64,000 nt of DNA from Tessaracoccus lapidicaptus (GTDB taxonomy: Bacteria > Actinomycetota > Actinomycetes > Propionibacteriales > Propionibacteriaceae): NCBI RefSeq assembly GCF_001693815.1, contig NZ_MBQD01000011.1, positions 124,001 to 188,000 of the forward strand, read 5' to 3'. The translations under genes were made by a program, and so were the position numbers. The notes under the pieces are model-generated. The model made no database searches and had not been told where the DNA came from. It saw only the letters and a list, made by a program, of their open reading frames with translations. Shown here one piece after another: positions 23,878-32,833 of the stretch (position 1 is the stretch's first letter; each line of letters starts with the position of its first letter).

Positions 23878-25554
23878 ATGAGCATCAAGGACGTGCTGGG
23901 GACGATCGTCGGTGACAAACCCGTCGTGCTGGAGCTCGACGTGGCCAGGGGGGTGCTGGTCGCCAAGCCCACGACGCCCGCGCAGGCGCTGCAGCTGATC
24001 AACAGCGCCAGCATGGCCGCGCTCCGCGACCACCTGGCCGCGGCGGCCGAGGATCCTCGGGTGCTCGGACTCGTCGTCCACTCGGTGCCGTCCCAGCTGC
24101 AGCTCGCCCACGTCGAGGAGCTGGCCGGCATCGTCGAGGCGTTCGACGAGAAGAAGCCGACGATGGCGTGGGCGGAGTCCTTCGGCGAGCTGGTGGGCGG
24201 CCTCGCGGCCTACCGCCTCGCCACCGCGACCCGCGACATCTGGGTGCAGCCCACCGGCATGCTCAGCATCGGCGGGGTCGAACTCAGCATCACCCTGCTC
24301 AAGGGGATGCTCACCAAGGTGGGCCTGGAGCCGCAGTTCGGTCAGCGCCACGAGTACAAGACCGCCGCCGACACCTACGCCGCCGACCATGTGACCGACG
24401 CCAACCGCGAGATGATGCAGCGGATCGGCCAGTCCCTCGTCGACGCCCTGGTGGGCGACATCGCCCGCCGCCGGGGGATCCCCGCCGAGCAGGTGTGGGA
24501 GGGCGTGAACTCCGCCCCGGTGGCGCCCGAACGGGCGCTCGAGCTGGGGCTCATCGACCACGTCGGATACCGCGACGAGGCCTACGCCGCCGCCCTCGAC
24601 GCGTGGGGAGCGCGCCCAGAGCAGCTGCTCTTCGCGCACCGCTACACCTCGAAGGCCGCGCTGGCGAAGCGACTGCGGCCCGGGCAGCCGAAGATCGGAC
24701 TGGTCACGCTCCGCGGCGCCATCGTCACCGGGCGCGGCCAGCGCAGCCCCCTGGGCGGGGAGCAGGCCGGCGCGGACGTCGTCGACGAACACCTGCGGGC
24801 CGCGCTGCGCGACGACGACATCAAGGCCGTGGTGTTCGACGTCGACTCCCCGGGCGGGTCCGCCGTCGCCTCTGACTTCATCCACCGGTCCGTGTCCCGA
24901 CTCCGCGAGGCGGGTAAGCCGGTCGTGGCGCGCATGGGCGCCGTCGCGGCCTCCGGCGGGTACTACGTGTCCATGGGCTCCGACGAGATCGTCGCGCACG
25001 CGGCCACCCTCACCGGCTCGATCGGCGTCCTCGGCGGCAAGGTCGTCACGCAGGGCCTCTACGACAAGCTGGGGCTGATCCGCGAGACCCTGCCGTTCGG
25101 GGCGGGGGCGTCGCTGATGTCCGACGCGTCGCCGTTCAGCGACGACGAGTGGGAGCGGCTCAACACCTGGCTGGACCGCGTCTACCGCGACTTCACGACG
25201 CTCGCCGCCCAGGACCGGAGGATGGACTACGAGCACCTGGAGCAGCTGGCCCGCGGACGCGTCTGGACAGGCGCGGACGCCAAGGAGCGCGGCCTCGTCG
25301 ACCACGTCGGCGGCCGCACCCTCGCCGTCGAGCGGGCGTGCGCGCTGGCCGACGTCGACCGGAAGCGGGCGAAGGTCGTCCACGTCGGCGACTCCGGCAT
25401 ATTGGCGCTCATCAAGCCCGCCACCTCGAGCGAGGCCGCCGCGGGGACGGCGGGACTGCCAGACGCCGAGGGGCTGCTGAGCGACCTCGCGGGCCGCGCC
25501 GGTCTCCGCAGCGACGGCGTGCTCAGCCTGCCCTGGCAGCTGCGCGTGCGCTGA
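23878..25554 (+). CDS. sppA: S49 family peptidase, SppA-like (tandem-domain type)
   Basis: A 558-residue double-domain signal-peptide-peptidase homologue. Like E. coli SppA the catalytic dyad is split between halves: Lys161 in RHEYKTAADTYAADHV, and Ser359 in AVAASGGYYVSMGSDEIVA. The structural motifs DVDSPGGSAVASDF and TGSIGVLGGKV are intact. The N-terminus (MSIKDVLGTIVGDKPVVLEL) lacks the usual membrane anchor or signal sequence, and the -10 position argues against a longer protein. It may therefore be cytosolic or peripheral, possibly degrading cytosolic peptides. Enzyme family sure; location inferred. Confidence 0.88.
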   Translation: MSIKDVLGTIVGDKPVVLELDVARGVLVAKPTTPAQALQLINSASMAALRDHLAAAAEDPRVLGLVVHSVPSQLQLAHVEELAGIVEAFDEKKPTMAWAESFGELVGGLAAYRLATATRDIWVQPTGMLSIGGVELSITLLKGMLTKVGLEPQFGQRHEYKTAADTYAADHVTDANREMMQRIGQSLVDALVGDIARRRGIPAEQVWEGVNSAPVAPERALELGLIDHVGYRDEAYAAALDAWGARPEQLLFAHRYTSKAALAKRLRPGQPKIGLVTLRGAIVTGRGQRSPLGGEQAGADVVDEHLRAALRDDDIKAVVFDVDSPGGSAVASDFIHRSVSRLREAGKPVVARMGAVAASGGYYVSMGSDEIVAHAATLTGSIGVLGGKVVTQGLYDKLGLIRETLPFGAGASLMSDASPFSDDEWERLNTWLDRVYRDFTTLAAQDRRMDYEHLEQLARGRVWTGADAKERGLVDHVGGRTLAVERACALADVDRKRAKVVHVGDSGILALIKPATSSEAAAGTAGLPDAEGLLSDLAGRAGLRSDGVLSLPWQLRVR

Positions 25555-25635
25555 CCGTCGGATTCGGCCCCGGCCCTCCCGGGTGCGTACCATGGGGAGC
25601 CGGGCGTGCGGCCGTGGGGTCGCTGAGGGGTGAAT

Positions 25636-27348
25636 GTGAAGAAGGCGTCGAAGATCGCGATCGGTTCCGGTGTGGGTGCCGTGGTCCTCCTGGGCGGGGT
25701 GTACGTCGCGTCGTACTTCGTCGCCGGCAATCAGGTCCCCGCGAAGGCGAGTGTCGAGGGGGTCGCGATCGGCGGCCAGTCCCCGGCCGAGGCCGTGGCC
25801 ACCCTCCATGCAGAGTTCGCCGATCAGACCGAGCGACCTTTCCCCGTCACCGCGGCGGACCTGTCCGCGACCCTGGACCCCGCCACCAGCGGCCTGGGCG
25901 TCGACTTCGATGACACCGTCCGCAGCGCGGGCGGCGGGTTCAGCTGGAACCCCGTCGACATCGTCACGACGCTCACCGGCGGCGAGGACGTCCCCCTCGT
26001 GCGCACCGTCGACGAGGCGGCGCTGCGCGAGGCGGTCGAGGGACTCACCGACGACTTCACGGTCGAGGGCACCGACGGCTCGCTGGCCTTCGAGGAGGGC
26101 CGGATCGTCCGCACCGAGGCCGTCCAGGGCGTCGCACTGCTGGTCGACGAGACCGTCGCCGCGGTCAGCGCGGCGTACACGGGGGGCGCAGAGAGCGCCG
26201 AGGCGGCCGTGACGACGGAGGAGCCGGCCATCACCGACGCCATGGTCGATGCCGCCGTCACCGAGTACGCCGAGCCCATTCTCTCCGGGCCGATCACGCT
26301 GACCCACACCACCGGCTCCATGCAGATCGCGCCGGCCGCCATCGCCGAGGTCACCACCTTCACCGTCGAGGGCGGGGCCCTGGTGCCCACGATCGACGGC
26401 GAGGCCCTGCTCGCGATGGAGTCCACGGTCGAGGCGCAGCGCGCCCTCGACCTGAACGCCCCGAAGGACGCCTCATTCAGCTTCACCGGCGGAACGCCCG
26501 CCGTCGTGCCCGCGGTCGCCGGCGAGGTCCTGGAGCCCGAGCCCTTCACCGAGGCCGTCCGGACGGCCGCCGTCGCCGAGGGGGAGGGCCGCACGGTCCC
26601 CCTGAGCGTGACGACGAAGGAACCGGAGTTCACGACCGCCGAGGCGCAGGCCGTGCTGCCGAAGGAGGTCATCGGCGAGTTCAGCACGAACTTCCCGTAC
26701 GCCGCGTACCGCAACACCAACCTGGGCCGCGCGGCGTCGTCCGTCAACGGGACCGTGCTGATGCCCGGGGAGATCTTCTCGCTCAACGACACCCTTGGGC
26801 CCCGCACCGCCGCCAACGGCTACGTCGACGGGTATGTCATCAACCAGGGCCGGCTGGTGAAGGAGTCCGGCGGCGGCATCTCCCAGGCCGCCACGACGCT
26901 GTACAACGCGGCGTTCTTCGCCGGTTACGAGGACATCGAGCACAAGCCGCACAGTCTGTACTTCGACCGGTACCCGGCCGGCCGCGAGGCGACGATCTAC
27001 TACGGCGCGCTCGACATGCGATTCCGCAACGACACCGAGTACCCCGCGATCGTCCAGGGCTACATCTCGAAGGCGGCGCCCGGCAAGCGCGGCACCATCA
27101 CCTTCAAGATCTGGTCCCAGCGCACCTACACGAAGGTCGAGTCGACCGAGCTCAGGAAGTCGGACTTCTACAACGGCGAGGAGCGGGTCGTCACTGACGA
27201 GAACTGCGAGCCCCAGGCGCCGATCCAGGGCTTCACCGTCACCTGGCAGCGCCTGTTCTACCAGGGCTCGGACGTGGTCAAGCGCGAGAACTACCGCTGG
27301 AAGTACGCCGCCGGCGACAAGATCACCTGCGCCGAGCCGCAGTCCTGA
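25636..27348 (+). CDS. VanW family protein with PG-binding-4 repeats
   Basis: A 570-residue extracytoplasmic protein. One N-terminal membrane anchor (about 5-28), then two repeated regions (about 35-260) of the PG_binding_4 type with PAKASVEGVAIGGQSPAEAVATL, and a VanW domain at about 365-500: PYAAYRNTNLGRAASSVNG, IFSLNDTLGPRTAANGYV, GGGISQAATTLYNAAFFAG and HSLYFDRYPAGREATIYYG. Found beside vancomycin-resistance genes but common as housekeeping cell-wall proteins; its biochemical role is unsettled. The GTG at 25636 is chosen because GAGGGG is five bases upstream. It lies outside any evident operon. Confidence 0.88.
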   Translation: MKKASKIAIGSGVGAVVLLGGVYVASYFVAGNQVPAKASVEGVAIGGQSPAEAVATLHAEFADQTERPFPVTAADLSATLDPATSGLGVDFDDTVRSAGGGFSWNPVDIVTTLTGGEDVPLVRTVDEAALREAVEGLTDDFTVEGTDGSLAFEEGRIVRTEAVQGVALLVDETVAAVSAAYTGGAESAEAAVTTEEPAITDAMVDAAVTEYAEPILSGPITLTHTTGSMQIAPAAIAEVTTFTVEGGALVPTIDGEALLAMESTVEAQRALDLNAPKDASFSFTGGTPAVVPAVAGEVLEPEPFTEAVRTAAVAEGEGRTVPLSVTTKEPEFTTAEAQAVLPKEVIGEFSTNFPYAAYRNTNLGRAASSVNGTVLMPGEIFSLNDTLGPRTAANGYVDGYVINQGRLVKESGGGISQAATTLYNAAFFAGYEDIEHKPHSLYFDRYPAGREATIYYGALDMRFRNDTEYPAIVQGYISKAAPGKRGTITFKIWSQRTYTKVESTELRKSDFYNGEERVVTDENCEPQAPIQGFTVTWQRLFYQGSDVVKRENYRWKYAAGDKITCAEPQS

Positions 27349-27394
27349 TCGCCACGGGCGGAATGGTCGGCGGTTTCACCGCTGGCCAGCGCGC

Positions 27395-27423
27395 TAAGCT
27401 AAGCCCGTCCGCGCCTGAAGGAG
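27395..27423 (+). promoter_or_regulatory. -10 (TAAGCT) and strong ribosome-binding site of fdxA
   Basis: TAAGCT (27395-27400) is followed by GAAGGAG (27417-27423), six bases before the GTG. Unlike most genes here, fdxA has a short leader and a strong Shine-Dalgarno sequence, fitting high expression. Confidence 0.45.
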
Positions 27424-27429
27424 TGAATT

Positions 27430-27750
27430 GTGACGTACATCATCGGTTTGCCGTGTGTCGATGTGAAGGACCGCGCCTGCGTCGAGGAGTGCCCGGTCGA
27501 CTGCATCTACGAGGGCAATCGCATGCTCTACATCCACCCCGAGGAGTGCGTGGACTGCGGCGCCTGCGAGCCGGTCTGCCCCGTCGAGGCCATCTACTAC
27601 GAGGATGACCTCCCCGAGGACCAGGCACAGTTCTACGACGTCAACGTCCAGTTCTTCGACGACCTCGGCTCGCCCGGTGGCGCCGCGAAGCTCGGCGTCA
27701 TCGACAAGGACCACCCCGTCGTCGAGGCGCTGCCGCCGCAGGCCGAGTGA
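27430..27750 (+). CDS. fdxA: Seven-iron ferredoxin
   Basis: A 106-residue electron carrier of the bacterial 7Fe type ([3Fe-4S] and [4Fe-4S]). Residues 9-30 contain PCVDVKDRACVEECPVDCIY and residues 39-50 contain CVDCGACEPVCPVEAI, the latter a full CxxCxxCxxxCP set. The first set has the altered spacing of a three-iron site. The acidic tail with YYEDDLPEDQAQFYDVN is typical of actinobacterial FdxA/FdxC. Its TGA overlaps the dapC ATG (TGATG), so the two are translationally coupled. Confidence 0.96.
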   Translation: MTYIIGLPCVDVKDRACVEECPVDCIYEGNRMLYIHPEECVDCGACEPVCPVEAIYYEDDLPEDQAQFYDVNVQFFDDLGSPGGAAKLGVIDKDHPVVEALPPQAE

Positions 27751-28841
27751 TGGGCCTCGGTGCCCGCCTGCCTGACTTCCCCTGGGACACGCTGAGCGCC
27801 GCGAAGGCGCTCGCGTCCACCCACCCCGACGGTCTGGTCGACCTGTCGGTCGGCACGCCCGTGGACCCCACGCCGGATCTGGCGCGCGAGGCGCTCGCCG
27901 CGGCGTCGGACGCCCACGGCTACCCGACGGTGTGGGGGGCCCCGGCCACGCGGAGCGCCGTCGTCGGCTACCTGGCTCGGCGCTGGTCGGCGCTGCCGCT
28001 GCCCGACGAGGGCGTCCTGCCCGTGATCGGGACCAAGGAACTGGTCGCCTGGCTGCCGACGCTGCTGGACCTCCGTGCCGACGACGCCGTCGTCTTCCCC
28101 GAGTGCGCCTATCCCACCTACGAGGTCGGTGCGCTCACCGCGGGGGCGCGCCCCGTGCCACTGGACGACCCTGCGCGCATCCCCGAGGACGCCCGGCTCA
28201 TCTGGATCAATTCGCCGGCCAATCCGACGGGTCGCATCCTCGGCCTCGACGAGATGCGCGCCTTCGTGGCCGCCGCCCGCGACCGCGGCGCCGTCCTGGC
28301 CAGTGACGAGTGCTACGGGGAGTTCGCCTGGGAGGCCGAGCCCTTCTCGGTGCTGGACCCGCGGGTCAACGACGGCGACGTCACCGGGCTGCTCGCGGTC
28401 GGCTCGCTGTCCAAGCGGTCCAACGCCGCCGGATACCGGGCCGGCTTCGTCGCCGGCGATCCCGCCGTGGTCCAACGGCTCGTCGCGGCCCGTAAGCACC
28501 TCGGCATGATCGTCCCCGCCCCCATTCAGGCGGCCATGGTCGCGATGCTGGGGGATCAGCGGCACGTGGAGGAGCAGCGCGAGCGCTACCTCGCCCGGCG
28601 GGCCCTCCTCGCTCCCGCGTTGCGGGCGGCCGGTTTCCGGATCGAGCACTCGGAGGGGTCGCTGTACCTGTGGGTGACCCGCGACGAGGACTGCCGGGCG
28701 AGCGTGGAATGGCTCGCGGAACGCGGGATCCTGGCCGCCCCGGGCGACTTCTACGGCGCGGCGGCGGCCCGGCACGTCAGGGTGGCGCTGACGGCCACCG
28801 ACGAGCGGATCGCCGCGGCGGCAGCACGGCTCACCGCCTGA
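27750..28841 (+). CDS. dapC: Succinyldiaminopimelate aminotransferase, actinobacterial type
   Basis: A fold-type I PLP aminotransferase, 363 residues, for the lysine/meso-diaminopimelate pathway. Motifs: DLSVGTPVDPTPDLAREAL, HGYPTVWGAP, WINSPANPTGRIL with the PLP-binding Asn, SDECYGEFAW with the Asp/Tyr pair, and GSLSKRSNAAGYRAGF with the Schiff-base Lys in SLSKRS. The tight fdxA-dapC coupling is the arrangement known in mycobacteria and supports DapC over other aminotransferases. The 3' end overlaps the convergent lacI-type gene by 11 bases. Confidence 0.92.
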   Translation: MGLGARLPDFPWDTLSAAKALASTHPDGLVDLSVGTPVDPTPDLAREALAAASDAHGYPTVWGAPATRSAVVGYLARRWSALPLPDEGVLPVIGTKELVAWLPTLLDLRADDAVVFPECAYPTYEVGALTAGARPVPLDDPARIPEDARLIWINSPANPTGRILGLDEMRAFVAAARDRGAVLASDECYGEFAWEAEPFSVLDPRVNDGDVTGLLAVGSLSKRSNAAGYRAGFVAGDPAVVQRLVAARKHLGMIVPAPIQAAMVAMLGDQRHVEEQRERYLARRALLAPALRAAGFRIEHSEGSLYLWVTRDEDCRASVEWLAERGILAAPGDFYGAAAARHVRVALTATDERIAAAAARLTA

Positions 28842-29847
28842 CGCGTCGCCCCCTCGTCGACTCGCGAACGGTCAGCGTCCACGGCACATGCACCCGCTCG
28901 CCCGGACCGGTGTAGCCGTCGATACGCCTGGTGAGCAGCCGCAACACGTGGCTCACCAGGAGATCCATGTCCGGGGTGATCGTCGTGAGCGTGGGCGTGC
29001 TGTAGCGGCTCTCGGCGATGTCGTCGAACCCGGCCACGGCCACGTCCTCGGGGACGCGCGCACCCGCCTCCGCGCAGGCCCGCAACGCGCCGATGGCCAT
29101 CACGTCGTTGAAGCAGAACACCGCGTCGGGAGGCACGGGTAGCCGCAGCAGGTCGTGCATGGCAGCGCGGCCGGCCTCGCGCGAGTACTCGTCGGTGGCG
29201 CGCAGGTAGTCGGGCTCGACGGGCATGCCGGCCGCTTCCATCGCCACCTGATAGCCCTGCTGGCGCACGGATCCGGTGCTGACGCCGCGCCCTCGCCCGA
29301 TGGTCGCGATGCGCTCGCGGCCGATGTCGATGAGGTGCTGTGTCATGGAGCGCGCCGCGGCGACGGAGTCGACCGCGACGTGGTCGACTCCTGGGGGGAT
29401 CGCGCGCTCACCCAGGAACACCGTGGGAACGTCCGCGCGGAGGCTGCGCTGGATGTCGCCGACGTCCAGGCTCATGGGGGAGAACACCACGCCGTCGATC
29501 ATGTGGGTCTCTACCCCGCTCAACACGACCCGTTCAACGGCTGGGTCTGCGCGCGTGATGTCGAGCAGCATCATGAAGCCCAGGTCCGCGGCCGCGGCGT
29601 CGAACTTCGCTGCCAGTTCGGAGAAGTAGGGGATCGCGAGCTCCGGGACGGCGAGGGCGAGGAAGCCGCCCCGGCCGTACTTGAGGTTGCGCGCGGCGAG
29701 GTTGGGGCGGTAGCCCAGGTCGTCGATGGCCCGCTGCACCTTCTCCCGCGTGGCCTCGCGCACGTTGACGGTCCCGTTGACGACGTTCGACACGGTCTTG
29801 AGGGACACGCCGGCCCGCTCTGCGACATCCCGCAACCGCACTGCCAT
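28831..29847 (-). CDS. LacI-family transcriptional regulator of the arabinoside locus
   Basis: A 338-residue repressor. The N-terminal helix-turn-helix is complete: VRLRDVAERAGVSLKTVSNVVNG, then the hinge-helix region YRPNLAARNLKYGR (about 47-60). The rest is a periplasmic-binding-protein fold that senses a sugar. It is divergent from the GH51/ABC-importer/GH43 operon, so its effector is probably an arabinose-containing sugar. The ATG is supported by TAGCCT six bases upstream, suggesting a leaderless gene. Autoregulation is possible because the palindrome lies in the shared 138-base region. Confidence 0.92.
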   Translation of the reverse strand: MAVRLRDVAERAGVSLKTVSNVVNGTVNVREATREKVQRAIDDLGYRPNLAARNLKYGRGGFLALAVPELAIPYFSELAAKFDAAAADLGFMMLLDITRADPAVERVVLSGVETHMIDGVVFSPMSLDVGDIQRSLRADVPTVFLGERAIPPGVDHVAVDSVAAARSMTQHLIDIGRERIATIGRGRGVSTGSVRQQGYQVAMEAAGMPVEPDYLRATDEYSREAGRAAMHDLLRLPVPPDAVFCFNDVMAIGALRACAEAGARVPEDVAVAGFDDIAESRYSTPTLTTITPDMDLLVSHVLRLLTRRIDGYTGPGERVHVPWTLTVRESTRGRRVRR

Positions 29848-29853
29848 GCCAGC

Positions 29854-29859
29854 AGGCTA
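29854..29859 (-). promoter_or_regulatory. Leaderless -10 (TAGCCT) of lacI-type gene
   Basis: On the minus strand TAGCCT lies six bases before the ATG at 29847. The operon promoter for the opposite strand begins 34 bases away. Confidence 0.45.
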
Positions 29860-29892
29860 TCCGGTTGCCGTCCCCAGCGGAACATTCCACCG

Positions 29893-29921
29893 TTGCAAAA
29901 TCGTGACCTTCTGGGTATTGC
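29893..29921 (+). promoter_or_regulatory. Sigma-70-type promoter of the arabinoside operon
   Basis: TTGCAA (29893-29898), a 17-base spacer, and TATTGC (29916-29921). This is one of few clear -35/-10 pairs in the window. Transcription would start at about 29928, inside the palindrome, leaving a leader of about 58 bases before the GH51 ATG. Confidence 0.6.
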
Positions 29922-29923
29922 CT

Positions 29924-29939
29924 CCACGGCGAGCCGTGG
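29924..29939. promoter_or_regulatory. Palindromic operator candidate for the LacI regulator
   Basis: CCACGGC, two bases, GCCGTGG: a perfect 7-2-7 inverted repeat sitting on the predicted start site, ideal for repression. A second candidate is the direct repeat CCGTTGYAAA at 29890-29899 (over the -35) and 29968-29977 (by the ribosome-binding site), 78 bases apart. Confidence 0.55.
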
Positions 29940-29985
29940 TGCAGACTCGTGCCACACGCAATTACTCCCGTTGTAAAGGTGCTCA

Positions 29986-31488
29986 ATGGCCGAGTCCCAG
30001 ATCACGATCCATCCTTCATACCGCGTCGGACCACTCAACCGGCGCCTCTTCGGCACGTTCGTGGAGCACATGGGCCGGTGCGTCTATACCGGCATCTACG
30101 AGCCCGGCCACGCAACGGCCGACGCCCACGGATTCCGCGGGGACGTCGCCGAGCTCGTGCGCGAACTGGGGGCGACCATCGTGCGTTACCCCGGCGGCAA
30201 CTTCGTCTCGAACTACAAGTGGGAGGACGGGGTGGGCCCCAAAGAGCAGCGCCCACGCCGGCTGGACCTCGCCTGGCGGTCCATCGAGACCAACCAGGTG
30301 GGCACCGACGACTTCCTCGCCTGGTGCGAGAGGCAGGGCATCGAGCCCATGCTCGCGGTCAACCTCGGCACGCGCGGGCTGGAGGACGCTGTGGAGTACC
30401 TCGACTACGTCAACGGTAGCGGCACCACGTTGGCGGACCAGCGCGCGGCCAACGGACGCGAGGAGCCCTGGGGGGTCAAGGTCTGGTGCCTCGGCAACGA
30501 GATGGACGGGCCGTGGCAGATGGGCCACATGACGGCCGCGGAGTACGGCCGGGTGGCCGAGGAGGTCGGCAACGCGTTCCGCCGCTTCGACGACTCCCTG
30601 GAGCTGGTCGCCTGCGGCTCCTCCAACCGGCTGATGCCCACGTTCGGCGCCTGGGAACGCGAGGTCCTGGAACGCTCGATCCACGTCGTCGACCACATCT
30701 CCGCCCACGCCTACTACGAACCGATCGGCGGCGACACGACCTCGTACCTCGCCTGCGCCGAGGACATGGACCGCTTCATCACCTCGGTGGCGGCTACCGC
30801 CGACGCAGTGGCGGCGGCGCGCAAGGTCGACAAGTTGGTCACCATCTCGTTCGACGAGTGGAACGTCTGGTTCCAGGAGCGGTTCGACGGCGAGAACGCC
30901 ATCCAGGTGCAGGAGGCGCCGCCGCTCATCCAGGACGTGTACGACGTCGCCGATGCCGTCGTCGTCGGATCCCTGCTCATCACCCTCATGCGGCACACCG
31001 ACCGTGTCGCGATGGCGTGCCAGGCCCAGCTCGTCAACATCATCGCGCCAATCCGCACCGAGCCTGACGGACCCGCGTGGCGGCAGACCATCTTCCATCC
31101 CTTCGCACTGACCAGCCGCTACGCCCGGGGCGACGTCCTCGACCTGCGGATCGCCTCCCCCACGATCGACACCGCCGCTTTCGGGCCCGTCGACCAGATC
31201 TGGGGCACCGCCACGCTCGATGACGCCACCGGTGACCTCGCCATCTTCTGCGTCAACCGATCCGAACGTGACGACCTGACCACCTCGGTGGACCTGGCGC
31301 CCCTCGGCAACGTGGAGATCGTGGAACACCTCATGGTGCACGAGGACGATCCCTCCCTCACCAATGTCGCGGGCGACGAGCGGGTGGGCCCGAAGCCCGG
31401 CCGCAGTGCCCTCGACGGCTCCACCCTGACCCTCACCCTCCCCGCAGTGTCGTGGCACTGCATCCGGCTGTCCGTCCGGCCAGCCTGA
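29986..31488 (+). CDS. GH51 alpha-L-arabinofuranosidase
   Basis: A cytosolic 500-residue glycoside hydrolase removing terminal arabinofuranose from arabino-oligosaccharides. GH51 marks are clear: NRRLFGTFVEHMGRCVYTGI, IVRYPGGNFVSNYKWEDGVGP, acid/base Glu172 in WCLGNEMDGPWQMGH, AHAYYEP, and nucleophile Glu291 in ISFDEWNVW. There is no signal peptide, so the substrate must be imported, which suits the ABC importer that follows 19 bases downstream. First gene of the operon; AGGTG precedes the ATG. Likely repressed by the divergent LacI protein. Confidence 0.95.
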   Translation: MAESQITIHPSYRVGPLNRRLFGTFVEHMGRCVYTGIYEPGHATADAHGFRGDVAELVRELGATIVRYPGGNFVSNYKWEDGVGPKEQRPRRLDLAWRSIETNQVGTDDFLAWCERQGIEPMLAVNLGTRGLEDAVEYLDYVNGSGTTLADQRAANGREEPWGVKVWCLGNEMDGPWQMGHMTAAEYGRVAEEVGNAFRRFDDSLELVACGSSNRLMPTFGAWEREVLERSIHVVDHISAHAYYEPIGGDTTSYLACAEDMDRFITSVAATADAVAAARKVDKLVTISFDEWNVWFQERFDGENAIQVQEAPPLIQDVYDVADAVVVGSLLITLMRHTDRVAMACQAQLVNIIAPIRTEPDGPAWRQTIFHPFALTSRYARGDVLDLRIASPTIDTAAFGPVDQIWGTATLDDATGDLAIFCVNRSERDDLTTSVDLAPLGNVEIVEHLMVHEDDPSLTNVAGDERVGPKPGRSALDGSTLTLTLPAVSWHCIRLSVRPA

Positions 31489-31507
31489 CCACCCGAAAGG
31501 AACCCTC

Positions 31508-32833
31508 ATGAATCTGATCAGTCGACGTGGACTGCTCGGTGCCGGCATTGCCGTCGGCGCGACCGCCGGCCTGGCCGCATGCGGCCAGAGCGCCGTCACC
31601 CCCACCGGTGCGGCGTCCGCAACTGGCGACGGCGGGGCCGCCGGCTACGACGGTCCGGCGGTGACGCTGGCCTTCTGGAACGGCTTCACCGGCGGCGACG
31701 GCGCCTACATGAAGCAGCTCGTGGACCAATTCCAGGCGGAGCACGAGAACATCGCCGTCACGGTCCAGACCATGCAGTGGGGCGACTACTACACGAAGCT
31801 GCCCACGGCGGTGCAGTCGGGCAACGGCCCCGATGTCGCGGTCATGCACGTCGACTCGGTGGCCACCAACGCGGCCCGCAAGGTCATCCAGCCCCTCGAC
31901 GACGTCGCCACCGCCTTGGAACTGACAGAGGGCGACTTCGCCCCCGTGCCGTGGCAGGCCGGCCTGTACAAGGACGTGCGCTACGCCATCCCGCTGGACG
32001 TGCATCCGCTGGGCTTCTTCTACAACAAGACCGTCATGGAGAGCGCGGGCCTGGACCCCGAGAACCCGCCCATGGACCACGACTCGTACATGGCCGCGCT
32101 GGACGCCCTGAAGTCGAAGGGCATCCAGGGCCACTGGGCCTCGCCGTTCAACTTCACGGGCGGGCTCACCTGCCAGTCCCTGGTCTACCAGTTCGGCGGC
32201 AGCCTGTTCAACGATGACGCCACGCAGGCGGCATGGGGCGACGAGGGCGGCGTCAAGGCGCTCACCTGGTGGCAGAACCTCATCAAGGACGGCTACTCCA
32301 ACCCCAAGGTCGGCCAGGACGCCGACTTCATCGCCCTCCAGAACGGGCAGACTGCGTTCAACTGGAACGGCATCTGGTCCATCAACACCTTGGCGGAGAA
32401 GAAGGACCTGCAGTGGGGCGTCACGACGCTGCCGAACATCGGCGGCGAAAAGGCTGCGTGGGCCGGATCGCACCAGTTCGTCCTCCCGACGCAGAAGTCG
32501 CCCGACGAGAACAAGGGGCAGGCGTCGCGGGTGTTCCTCAACTGGATCTCGCAGCAGTCGCTGGAGTGGGCCAAGGGCGGTCAGATCCCGGCCCGCAACT
32601 CGGTGCGCGAGTCCGAGGAGTTCCAGGAGCTCACGCACCAGGCCGAGCTCGCCAAGCAGATCGACGACCTGCGGTTCCCGCCCGCCGTCGCCGGCATCGG
32701 TGACGCGATGCTCGAGTTCGAGAAGGCCGTCAACGAGATCACCCTCGGGATGAAGGACGTCGCGACCACGCTCAACGCAGCCGCTGACCGCGCGAACAAG
32801 ATCCTCGAGGCGAACGCGAAGAAGTACGCCTGA
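31508..32833 (+). CDS. Sugar ABC transporter substrate-binding lipoprotein
   Basis: A 441-residue family-1 solute-binding protein. The N-terminus has SRRGLLGAGIAVGATAGLAAC: a twin-arginine-type signal with a lipobox ending at Cys25, so export by Tat and lipid anchoring are likely. The mature protein has the usual start VTLAFWNGFTGGDGAYMKQLV and a central PLDVHPLGFFYNK hinge segment. It probably binds arabinosides or arabino-oligosaccharides, judged by the flanking GH51 and GH43 genes. AAAGGA precedes the ATG. Its TGA overlaps the next ATG. Confidence 0.93.
   Translation: MNLISRRGLLGAGIAVGATAGLAACGQSAVTPTGAASATGDGGAAGYDGPAVTLAFWNGFTGGDGAYMKQLVDQFQAEHENIAVTVQTMQWGDYYTKLPTAVQSGNGPDVAVMHVDSVATNAARKVIQPLDDVATALELTEGDFAPVPWQAGLYKDVRYAIPLDVHPLGFFYNKTVMESAGLDPENPPMDHDSYMAALDALKSKGIQGHWASPFNFTGGLTCQSLVYQFGGSLFNDDATQAAWGDEGGVKALTWWQNLIKDGYSNPKVGQDADFIALQNGQTAFNWNGIWSINTLAEKKDLQWGVTTLPNIGGEKAAWAGSHQFVLPTQKSPDENKGQASRVFLNWISQQSLEWAKGGQIPARNSVRESEEFQELTHQAELAKQIDDLRFPPAVAGIGDAMLEFEKAVNEITLGMKDVATTLNAAADRANKILEANAKKYA

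Noticed and set aside
23740-26307. An 855-codon minus-strand frame opposite sppA and the VanW gene
   Set aside because: Composition is typical of antisense translation of GC-rich coding DNA; it covers parts of three strong sense genes.
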